The notes under the pieces: model-generated | The model's database searches: none | Told to the model about the DNA's origin: nothing | What the model saw: only the letters and a program-made list of their open reading frames with translations | NCBI RefSeq assembly: GCF_028993555.1 | Contig: NZ_CP118613.1 | Span: 1 to 64,000, forward strand | Direction of reading: 5' to 3' | DNA: 64,000 nt | Source: Ensifer adhaerens | GTDB taxonomy: Bacteria > Pseudomonadota > Alphaproteobacteria > Rhizobiales > Rhizobiaceae | Shown: positions 52,276 through 59,459 of the stretch, in pieces | Position numbering within the stretch: position 1 is the first letter of the stretch | Layout of the letters: each line of letters opens with the position of its first letter | Made by a program: the position numbers and the translations under genes

Positions 52276-52935
52276 CTAGATCAGCATCGGTTCTTCGGCG
52301 CTCTCGAGCGGTAGCAGCATCATTGCGTCGGAAGGCAACGGCCTTTGGAGTTGCTTTGCGTCCTTCCATTCTGCAGTAAGCCAAAGCTCGATCTCTGCCG
52401 GCTCCGTCAGGATGACCGGCATGGCCTTCGGATGGATCGGCTTCACAATTTCATTGGCATCGCAGGTCAGGAAACCGAATAGCTCGTGTTCGCCGGCGCG
52501 CGGATTCTTCATGGATCCGCGTTCTCCCTTCCAGGGCGTCCAGATCCCGGCAAAGAAGGCGAGCGGCTCGCTCTTATCGAGCGCAAACCAGCGCGCCGTT
52601 TTCTTCGGACTCGTGTCCTCGTATTCACAGAATGCCGTCCACGGCACGATGCAGCGATATTGCGGTGCCAACCAGCGCCGCCAGTGCGGTGAATCGACGT
52701 TGCGAATGTTGGTGACGCCGTAATCCGGTTTGCCCTTGGTGACGAAAGGCGGCGACGGCATCCCCCAGGTGAGATTCACCAGTTCGCGTTCGCCGTCGGC
52801 ATTCCGGATGACCGGCCCGGCTTTGTCGGGAAACACTTCCGTCGTCGGGTTTGCCCGGTTGGTCATGTCCCGGTGAGGCCTGGTCGCGTGCCACAGTTCG
52901 TCAAACTCAGCTTCGATCCGGTACCGATTGCACAT
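52276..52935 (-). CDS. yedK: SOS response-associated protein YedK/HMCES
   Basis: A 219-residue protein of the SRAP family. Members bind abasic sites in single-stranded DNA through the N-terminal cysteine, exposed after Met removal. The start MCNRYRI supplies Cys2. WTAFCEYEDT carries the conserved Glu, and HPKAMPVIL the late conserved His. AAGGGGGA precedes the ATG, 9 bp after the zinc-ribbon gene, so they share an operon. Plasmid copies of this family are common in rhizobia. Confidence 0.93.
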   Translation of the reverse strand: MCNRYRIEAEFDELWHATRPHRDMTNRANPTTEVFPDKAGPVIRNADGERELVNLTWGMPSPPFVTKGKPDYGVTNIRNVDSPHWRRWLAPQYRCIVPWTAFCEYEDTSPKKTARWFALDKSEPLAFFAGIWTPWKGERGSMKNPRAGEHELFGFLTCDANEIVKPIHPKAMPVILTEPAEIELWLTAEWKDAKQLQRPLPSDAMMLLPLESAEEPMLI

Positions 52936-52944
52936 GCATCCCCC

Positions 52945-53226
52945 TTATCCGTCGCGGTGCGCCCTGCCGATCCGAAAGCCGTTACCTTTCGTGTTCCCGC
53001 ACTTGGTGCATTTGAGCAGCGGCCGAAGTCCCTCGAGTGTAACGTCGTGACCATACTTGCCAGCGATGGCCCATCGGTCAACCCATTGGTTGTGGTCGCA
53101 CTTGGAGCAGCGCGCGCCGAGCAGTTGATCGTTCGCGAGATCGGCGAGCCGCAGATGACCTATGCTGCGATCCGGATCTATGACTCCCTTGTGAGGAACC
53201 AAATCAATACCGCGCCGATGGCGCAT
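52945..53226 (-). CDS. Small zinc-ribbon protein
   Basis: A 93-residue protein with two CxxC pairs (ARCSKCDHN and LLKCTKCGNTKGN), separated by DRWAIAGKYGHD, forming a single zinc ribbon. GGAGGAGG lies just before its ATG. The same pattern (CxxCxH, RxALAxRFG, CxxC) appears in the gene upstream, so the two are tandem paralogues. It probably binds nucleic acid; this is inferred from the zinc ribbon only. Confidence 0.7.
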   Translation of the reverse strand: MRHRRGIDLVPHKGVIDPDRSIGHLRLADLANDQLLGARCSKCDHNQWVDRWAIAGKYGHDVTLEGLRPLLKCTKCGNTKGNGFRIGRAHRDG

Positions 53227-53241
53227 CGACCCCCCTCCTCC

Positions 53242-53738
53242 TTATCGTCGGGGCTTTCCTATGAAGATGGTGTTGCCGTCCCTGTTTTCGCAATTGTTGC
53301 ATCGCATCCGCGGCGCAAGCCATAGGATGCTCTGCCTTTTGCCGAAGCGAGCGGCCAGAGCGCGCCGGTTAAGCCGATCGGTGTGACCGCAACGCCGGCA
53401 CTTGCATAACACCTCGCACCATTCCGGGAGGTTCGCGAAAGTGATCTTATCGGGGGCGCCGGCTGGGGCCGCATCACCAGCCGGCTCCGTCGAGAGGCAG
53501 ACAACTCCCCCGGAGGCATTTCGTATGTGAGCTTGCAGCGATCCCGGTAGAGATTGGCGCTCTTTGCGCAGCCGATCGCGGCCGAGATTTCACCGAGGAG
53601 CGCCGGCATGCTGCGATCGCCGATCCGGTCAAACAGCGCCTTTGCGTCATATTGCCTCTGTACGCCGCATTCGCATTTGACGCGGATCTTCTTCCAGTAC
53701 AGTCGCTCCGACAGCCACCATGTGCCCGATTTAGGCAT
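53242..53738 (-). pseudogene. Zinc-ribbon protein split by a frameshift in a G5 run
   Basis: The ATG at 53738 encodes GTWWLSERLYWKKIRVKCEC, then GVQRQYDAKALFDRIGD, and runs to YEMPPG. There, one frame away, the sequence continues as GVVCLST and a complete zinc ribbon (LCKCRRCGHTDRLNRRALAA, then MRCNNCENRDGNTIF), ending at the TAA at 53242. The second frame has no usable start codon before the first zinc cysteines. A change of one G in the GGGGG run (53507-53511) would restore one protein of about 165 residues. It is either a frameshift mutation, a sequence error or programmed slippage. Confidence 0.6.
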
Positions 53739-53901
53739 GTTTCGGCTTCCACTCCGGCCGATGCTCCATGCAGAACCATCGCGGTTCGGGCTTGCCTGCT
53801 GCAAATCCGAAAGAGCCCCATTTCTTGCAGCCAGGATGCTCGCACCAGTGCTGGTGGAGCGCTGTTTCCTTGCGCCCAGTGGAGCCTGCTTCGTCGCTCA
53901 T
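53731..53901 (-). CDS. Small 56-residue cysteine/histidine protein
   Basis: A short ORF at the head of the zinc-ribbon/yedK run, with HQHWCEHPGCKKWGSFGF and a second PRWFCMEHRPEW pair. This gives a C-x4-C plus C-x2-H pattern likely to hold zinc. It overlaps the next gene start by 8 bp, which supports translation coupling. Function unknown. Confidence 0.6.
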   Translation of the reverse strand: MSDEAGSTGRKETALHQHWCEHPGCKKWGSFGFAAGKPEPRWFCMEHRPEWKPKHA

Positions 53902-54210
53902 CGTTGTGTCGCTGTCCGTTCAATTGTAGATGTGTTCCTAAAATGTTCTCGTTGGCGACTACAGTCAATGGCGAGGCGAGCACTCCTCATTGGAGGAACA
54001 ACGTTAGCAAGCATGGCTGTCGCAACAGAGGGAGCGCAGCGAAAACACCAATCCACTCAATCAGCTAGCCATGCGCGGTCGGACGCATACCGTCTTGTGC
54101 TGGCGTCGATGGCTTTGCTGTTGATGTAAAACAGGAAAGAACCCTTCGTTCTTGTAATACGAAAAGTCCTGAGCTAGGCTTTTCTCGTATTTCCGATTCG
54201 AGGGGGACAA
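53902..54210. other. Divergent intergenic region with an inverted repeat
   Basis: This gap separates the zinc-ribbon operon (minus) from the methyltransferase gene (plus). AATACGAAAAG and CTTTTCTCGTATT (54156-54191) are complementary arms with a 2-base bulge and lie 20 bp before the methyltransferase start. They could be an operator for its own ribbon-helix-helix domain. The rest of the gap holds no gene that I can support. Confidence 0.5.
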
Positions 54211-55464
54211 ATGGGACGGCCGAAGGCTAATAAACCAAGAAACACAATCACTAACGTTCGGCTGACCGAAGAGGAACGAGCATCCTTCGATGAGATGGCC
54301 GCCGGGCACGGCTTTGACAACATCAGCGAGTACATCCGCTTCCTGCACAACCATCATGTCAGTTCAGCGGCGCAGGCAGCGCCGCCGGAAGACTTCAAGG
54401 CCCGCTACCCGAAGCGCCTAATCCGGTCTTTCCACAAGACTCGGCTGGGGGAAATGGTTTGGGGCGATTCACGGGCCTGGCTGTTCGACACGAAGGCCGG
54501 CAGCGTAGACCTCATCATGACCAGCCCGCCATTCGGGCTGGTGCGGAAGAAGAGCTACGGCAATGAGGATGCAGACGAATACTGTAACTGGTTTCGTCCC
54601 TTTGCCGAGGGCTTCAAGCGCGTGTTGAAGGATAACGGCAGCCTTGTGATCGACATCGGCGGCGCCTGGATTCCGGGGCAGCCAACCCGTAGTCTGTATC
54701 ACTTCAAGCTGTTGGTCATGCTGGTGGAGGAATACGGCTTCCACCTGTGCCAGGAGCACTATTGGTGGAATCCGGCCAAGTTGCCGTCACCCGCCGAATG
54801 GGTGAACGTGCGCCGCGTGCGCGTGAAAGACGCCGTAAACACAATCTGGTGGCTATCTAAGACCCCATTTCCAAAGGCCAACAATCGTCGCGTGCTGGCG
54901 CCTTACAGCAAGTCCATGCAGGACCTGCTCCGCAATGGGTATGTCGCCAAGCTGCGACCGTCCGGGCACGATATTTCATCTAAATTCCAGAAGGACAATG
55001 GCGGTTCCGTACCACCTAACTTGTTGGCGGTTGCTAACACCGAGTCCACGAGCCGCTACCAGGAATACTGCCGCGATAACAACATCCCGATCCACCCGGC
55101 GCGCTTCCCGCCCCAGCTACCCGAATACTTTATCCGGTTTCTAACCGATCCCGGTGATCTTGTGATCGATCCGTTCGGCGGTTCCTGCGTCACTGGTGCT
55201 GTAGCCGAAGCGCTCGACCGAAAGTGGGTGTGTTGTGAAATGTCGGAAGAGTACTTGAACGGCGCGCTGTCACGCTTCGACCCGAAGCCGGCCCCGCTGC
55301 CCAGGGATCGTTCCGCCAATTATGAGATTGCGCCCCCGTGCGCGGTGCCGGTTGATGAGGCTGATGTTCCGCTCTTCGCCGATGGTGGCGCAAAGCGACC
55401 GCCATCGACTAAGGAGGAACCGCCACAGCCGCAGCCCAAGCGTCGAGACCGTGCGGCTGCGTGA
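54211..55464 (+). CDS. DNA methyltransferase with N-terminal ribbon-helix-helix domain
   Basis: A 417-residue beta-type amino-methyltransferase. TSPPFGL (motif IV, near 105) precedes the SAM-binding DPFGGSCVTG (motif I, near 317). TSPP(F/Y) is typical of N4-cytosine enzymes and some N6-adenine enzymes, so the base is uncertain. The first 50 residues (TNVRLTEEERASFDEMAAGH, then FDNISEYIRFL) form an Arc/MetJ-like RHH DNA-binding domain, suggesting autoregulation. Its 3' end overlaps the convergent McrC-like gene by 56 bp. It probably protects host DNA from the adjacent restriction pair. Confidence 0.9.
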   Translation: MGRPKANKPRNTITNVRLTEEERASFDEMAAGHGFDNISEYIRFLHNHHVSSAAQAAPPEDFKARYPKRLIRSFHKTRLGEMVWGDSRAWLFDTKAGSVDLIMTSPPFGLVRKKSYGNEDADEYCNWFRPFAEGFKRVLKDNGSLVIDIGGAWIPGQPTRSLYHFKLLVMLVEEYGFHLCQEHYWWNPAKLPSPAEWVNVRRVRVKDAVNTIWWLSKTPFPKANNRRVLAPYSKSMQDLLRNGYVAKLRPSGHDISSKFQKDNGGSVPPNLLAVANTESTSRYQEYCRDNNIPIHPARFPPQLPEYFIRFLTDPGDLVIDPFGGSCVTGAVAEALDRKWVCCEMSEEYLNGALSRFDPKPAPLPRDRSANYEIAPPCAVPVDEADVPLFADGGAKRPPSTKEEPPQPQPKRRDRAAA

Positions 55465-56641
55465 GCGTCTCAAAGTCAACGCTGAAAGGCGCCGGTGAGG
55501 TGTGTGCCGTCCGCGCCGGCGCATTGCGGGATAACGCGACGAGCGACCGTGCCAGCAATGGCCCGGTTGCGTCCGCCGCGGCGTAGCTTCGCCCATAGCG
55601 CACGACTTGATTAACCGCCTCACGAAAACGAGTGGTCGCCGTGTCGCCGGCGATGTATTTGACCTCGACCACGGCCGCCACGGCATCCTGATCGCGGTCC
55701 ACCACGACCAGATCGGGACGTTCCGTGCCGGTGGCGATGCCATAGTCTTTCAGGACATCGCGCGTGACCATCTCCGAGGGCTCTAGCGGGGCCGGCGTGT
55801 GGTAATGCGTGATTTGCTGCCAATAGACCGCGAACCGTCCCGCGGTGACGATCGGGCCTGCTGAATTGGACCCAAGCAGATGTAGCTGCAGCGGGCCGCC
55901 GGTTACCCGCGCCAGGGCTTCGCCAATCCCCAATCCCACCGCCAGTTCAAAACGCCGCCAGTCCTCGAGCGGTGCGATCAAAGCGGTTCGGGCCACACGG
56001 TCCATCGCGTCGCGATCGCCGCGTTCCAGCCCCTGCAGGAGCCGGTAGGCATCGACGGCCAAGCGGTAGAGCGGCCGGCGTGAACGGGCAGCGTCGCGCA
56101 CCGCGCCAGCGGTCGGCCGTATGCCGAGTGACACTGCCCGCAGTGGTTCGCGCAGCGCCTCGATCCTTTGGACGAGCCGCATTTCGGCCTGTGCCTGCTC
56201 GATGACCGGCAGATAAGGCGAATTCGCGCCTTGCCACGAAAGCAGCCGGGCCGTGTAGGCCGCAGCTTCGCGCAGGACCCACGCCAACACCAGATTCGGC
56301 CCGGTGTTGAAGCTGCGCACAGGTTCGTGCGCCACCAGGGCCGTCGGCAAGCCGGTCTGCTGGCGGTAGAGCCACGTCCGCCGCGCATCGATCCGGCCAC
56401 GCGCGATCGCATCATGCACCTGCTCCCGATAGGTCAGCAGGGATTGCGTTTCATGCTGGTGTTCGAGGGCATAGGCCACCAACGTCCGAATGGCGTCGGA
56501 CACAGCCCAATGTCCTTTGATGACTTCCACGTCGCGGCGATAGTCTAGGCGCGGCACGCCGCCTTCGATGGCGGCGCCACTCCTGAAATACCGCAGCAGC
56601 AGCCCGGCCGAGTAATCGACAATGGCCGCATCGAGGCTCAT
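55409..56641 (-). CDS. McrC-like PD-(D/E)XK nuclease subunit
   Basis: A 410-residue protein. IARGRIDARRTWL near 82 and FNTGPNLVLAWVL near 118 match the conserved McrC motifs. The C-terminal nuclease core has RPDLVVVDRD followed by AVVEVKY near 324 and a late VRYGRSY. Together with the AAA+ protein upstream it forms a McrBC/LlaJI-like restriction enzyme. I start at the ATG at 56641, which overlaps the McrB-like stop by one base (TGATG); the longer frame to 56923 runs inside the McrB gene. Confidence 0.85.
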   Translation of the reverse strand: MSLDAAIVDYSAGLLLRYFRSGAAIEGGVPRLDYRRDVEVIKGHWAVSDAIRTLVAYALEHQHETQSLLTYREQVHDAIARGRIDARRTWLYRQQTGLPTALVAHEPVRSFNTGPNLVLAWVLREAAAYTARLLSWQGANSPYLPVIEQAQAEMRLVQRIEALREPLRAVSLGIRPTAGAVRDAARSRRPLYRLAVDAYRLLQGLERGDRDAMDRVARTALIAPLEDWRRFELAVGLGIGEALARVTGGPLQLHLLGSNSAGPIVTAGRFAVYWQQITHYHTPAPLEPSEMVTRDVLKDYGIATGTERPDLVVVDRDQDAVAAVVEVKYIAGDTATTRFREAVNQVVRYGRSYAAADATGPLLARSLVALSRNAPARTAHTSPAPFSVDFETLTQPHGLDAWAAAVAVPP

Positions 56642-58392
56642 CAGATTGCCACCGCTTCCAGGCGCCTCTTCACCCGCGCGGCTTCCGGCGGGGTGAGGCC
56701 GAAGGCAACAGCCGCGGCGTCGGCGATATTGTGCGCGTCTTGTTGAATGATCCCGTCGAGCATGGGCAGGAGCACCATGTCGATGGCATCGACCGCCGCC
56801 GTGCGTATTTCTTCGGTCGGTGGCCCAAAGAACGAGCGCCCTGGGGCCAGGATGCGCATCGCCTCGATCGCGTCTATGATCGGGGCTGGGCCGATCACTC
56901 GGGCCGCATTGATCGCGCCCCACACGTCTGCCAGCGCGCAGGCGTCTCCCCCCGCCGGCACAGGCGCGGCCGGGTCGGTCTTTGCAATATATTCGGTGAT
57001 GAAGCCAGCCAGGTTGGTCGGCGCATCGACATAGACCCAGCCAAAGCGCCGGCTAAGCGCATAGGACATCTGGTAGAGCGATGCCTTGTCGATCGAGTTG
57101 ATCGTGGCAACTAGCCGCCACGCTGGCCCTGGCGCAAATTCATGGTCACTCGCGCCCACCTTGGGTTTCGGCAGGATGGCATAGGGATGGCTGTTCTTGT
57201 CGCTCAGGTCGGTGCGATAGGGCAGCGTTGTTTGCTGCCCCGACAGCACAGTGAACAGCGGGCCGATCACCTTATCGATGTCGCAACGGTTGAGCTCGTC
57301 GATGATCAGCGGCCGGTCGAAGTTGCGCAGCAGTATCCCCGGCACAAAATCAACGTCCCCGCCGCCGATGGGCTGATAGCCGCCAATGATGTCCTGCGAG
57401 CTCCAGTCGGATGAGCCGGTGACCAGCGTCCACTGGCCGCCGGGCAGGCTGCTCGCGATCCACCGTGCCAGCGTTGTCTTGCCAGTCCCCGGTGGGCCGT
57501 AGAGCATGATGTGCTGCTTGCCAGATTGCAGCATGGCATTGATTTGCCGATAGACCGAGGCGTCGATACCTAGAAGATCCGGGTTGACCGGAACTTCCAA
57601 CGTAGCGGGATCGATCGCCTCGACCACCACGTCTGCATCCGCCTCAGCCTCTTCTGCCGCAGCAGCGGCAGCAGCAGGCGGCGGCCCTGCAGCCTTCCAG
57701 GCGGCCTCGACCTCATCTTTCAGCCGGGTGGCTTCGGCGTCATCGCTCAGATCGTAAACGCCGATCTGGCCCCCAGCACCGCCCTTCGGGAGGGTGGTAA
57801 TTGCCGCTTGCAGCGCGTCGACCACTTCGCCGTAAGTCACGTCGCGCTGGGCACCAGCGACTTCGACCGTCTTCACGGTGCCGCGTGGTAGCAACCCGAG
57901 CAAGCCGGCGAAGATGTATTGTTCCGCATTCCCGCCCCGTTTGAGCGCACCCGTTGTGATGTCATAGGAGAAGGCGTCCGACGACGATCCGGCGGCCACC
58001 GCGCCGTGGAACACGAACAGGGCGTTGACCTCCAAATCATCTGCGCGCGTGAACGCATTTGGCCCGGTCTGAAGCAGCGGCAGAATCCTGACAGCCAGCC
58101 CGGCTTTGTCGCCCTGGGCGGTGTTCGAGCTGCCGACGCCCTCTTCCGGCACGGCGCCTGGCAGCCGGGCAATGATCGGATCAACGGTCAGATCGACCTG
58201 AAAGAGCCAGCGGATGGGCTTGTTGCCGGAGTAATTGGGATCGCCCCAATTGCCGGCGACTTCGTCCACGGTGTGCTTCCCGAGACTGGCGCCGCCCTTG
58301 AAGCCTGACCTGGAGAATTGCAGGTTCTGATCGCGTAGGAACTCGTTGAGCCAGCTGAATACAGCTTGCCGATTTTCTGTTCCTGATGCCAT
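56641..58392 (-). CDS. McrB-like AAA+ restriction motor
   Basis: A 583-residue AAA+ protein with an N-terminal target-recognition-like domain and an Ala/Glu-rich linker (near 235-265). The dynein/McrB-type ATPase has Walker A LYGPPGTGKTT near 299, LIIDELNRCDIDKVIGPL (Walker B), and a later sensor region VATINSIDKASLYQMSYAL. McrB proteins translocate DNA and activate an McrC nuclease, which is encoded directly downstream. The accompanying methyltransferase makes it resemble LlaJI-type systems rather than methyl-dependent McrBC. Confidence 0.88.
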   Translation of the reverse strand: MASGTENRQAVFSWLNEFLRDQNLQFSRSGFKGGASLGKHTVDEVAGNWGDPNYSGNKPIRWLFQVDLTVDPIIARLPGAVPEEGVGSSNTAQGDKAGLAVRILPLLQTGPNAFTRADDLEVNALFVFHGAVAAGSSSDAFSYDITTGALKRGGNAEQYIFAGLLGLLPRGTVKTVEVAGAQRDVTYGEVVDALQAAITTLPKGGAGGQIGVYDLSDDAEATRLKDEVEAAWKAAGPPPAAAAAAAEEAEADADVVVEAIDPATLEVPVNPDLLGIDASVYRQINAMLQSGKQHIMLYGPPGTGKTTLARWIASSLPGGQWTLVTGSSDWSSQDIIGGYQPIGGGDVDFVPGILLRNFDRPLIIDELNRCDIDKVIGPLFTVLSGQQTTLPYRTDLSDKNSHPYAILPKPKVGASDHEFAPGPAWRLVATINSIDKASLYQMSYALSRRFGWVYVDAPTNLAGFITEYIAKTDPAAPVPAGGDACALADVWGAINAARVIGPAPIIDAIEAMRILAPGRSFFGPPTEEIRTAAVDAIDMVLLPMLDGIIQQDAHNIADAAAVAFGLTPPEAARVKRRLEAVAI

Positions 58393-58614
58393 TTTGTCCG
58401 CCCCCCGGCTGCTGCTTCTCTATAGCAGTGCAGGAGATGGGCCATTTCTAACGAATTGACCTTGCGACTCACTACGCTGCCGCCGGCACTCTAGCAAAAC
58501 TCGATTTACAGGGGATTCCCTTTCTTACGGTGCCGTAGCCCTCGCCTTCCCCTGCCCGTGCGGTCGGGCGCTCAGCACCGCCAGGCCGAGGGCTTCTAAT
58601 GAATACACATCGCA

Positions 58615-58950
58615 TTATTCTCTGACGCCCTTAAATAACCGGTGTCGGAGCTTCTGGTGGTCGGTGCAGGCGCGGTATTCAATCTCAGCGACCAGCGGCG
58701 GTTCGGCGAAGACGGCATTCTTCCGCTTCAGGCTCGCCGCCGGCGGTGTCGTCATCTTCGAGCAACCTGCGCAGATCGGCCGACATTCTGTGCGTGAAGC
58801 CGGTTCCGACGCCGCCGACATAGACGAGGTCGTCGCCATTGCGCGCGGCCAGCAGCAGCCTGCCAAGCGCGTCGGGTACGGTCTCTGACGGCTGGAAGTC
58901 GACGTCACGAACCTATCGGAAGGGATTGCACGTGATCTTCTGTCATCGGC
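58615..58950 (-). pseudogene. Decayed LigD-type ATP-dependent DNA ligase fragment
   Basis: Only the 3' third of a ligase gene survives, broken into frames. QKITCNP (near 58945) is followed by a stop. The region then continues as VDFQPSETVPDALGRLLLAA and LVYVGGVGTGF, and the last part PPLVAEIEYRACTDHQKLRH is one frame away. These match, in order, ITCRRRDSFVIVGYEPS, LVYVGGCGTGW and EVEYRAWTEDEKLRHPSF of the intact ligase at 62756-63748. The 272 bp between this relic and the next gene hold nothing I can support. Confidence 0.8.
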
Positions 58951-59222
58951 CGCTTCGGCTGGAGCGAGAGTCTCCTCCAGTCCTCGACTCAGATCACGCA
59001 GCTTTCTCGACGGCTATCTCCGTGTGGCTGCATCGCTGAGCTGGTGGAGTGAAAAGGAACTGGCGAATTTCCTCCCCTGATGGTCAAGTATTCTCGCCCT
59101 GAATTGAATATCTCGGCCACATAGAGCGTTCTTGCGAGGATGGTCTTGCCATACGCGTACATTTCACATATCTACGCTACAGGAATTGCATTTGCGCCAC
59201 AGAGGGCTTTCTGGAGAAATGA

Positions 59223-59450
59223 ATGTCTGAAACTGATAGGGAGAAATTCGTCCGGTTGGGGACTGCCCGCGTCAACAAGGCGATCAAGGCGATCCAACTG
59301 ATTGGAAATCTATCAAATAAATCGAACTATTCGTACGAGCAGGCCGACGTCGAGAAGATCTTTCGAGCGCTCACTGCCGAGATTAAAGCCTGCCGCCAAA
59401 AATTCGAGTCAGGTAGCTCCCAGGCCGACAGCCAATTTCGCCTAGATTGA
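59223..59450 (+). CDS. Small helical protein opening a three-gene unit
   Basis: A 75-residue polar protein, probably two or three helices (FVRLGTARVNKAIKAIQLIG, then ADVEKIFRALTAEIKACRQK). GGAG sits 7 bp upstream of the ATG. It ends 9 bp before the GHKL ATPase gene, so it is likely the first gene of the unit. It has no known domain and may be a small regulator or partner of the ATPase. Confidence 0.7.
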   Translation: MSETDREKFVRLGTARVNKAIKAIQLIGNLSNKSNYSYEQADVEKIFRALTAEIKACRQKFESGSSQADSQFRLD

Positions 59451-59459
59451 GGATTGCAA

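Noticed and set aside
56642..56923. N-terminal extension of the McrC-like frame
   Set aside because: It lies inside the McrB-like gene and is a composition artefact. The ATG at 56641 overlaps the McrB stop as expected for coupled genes.
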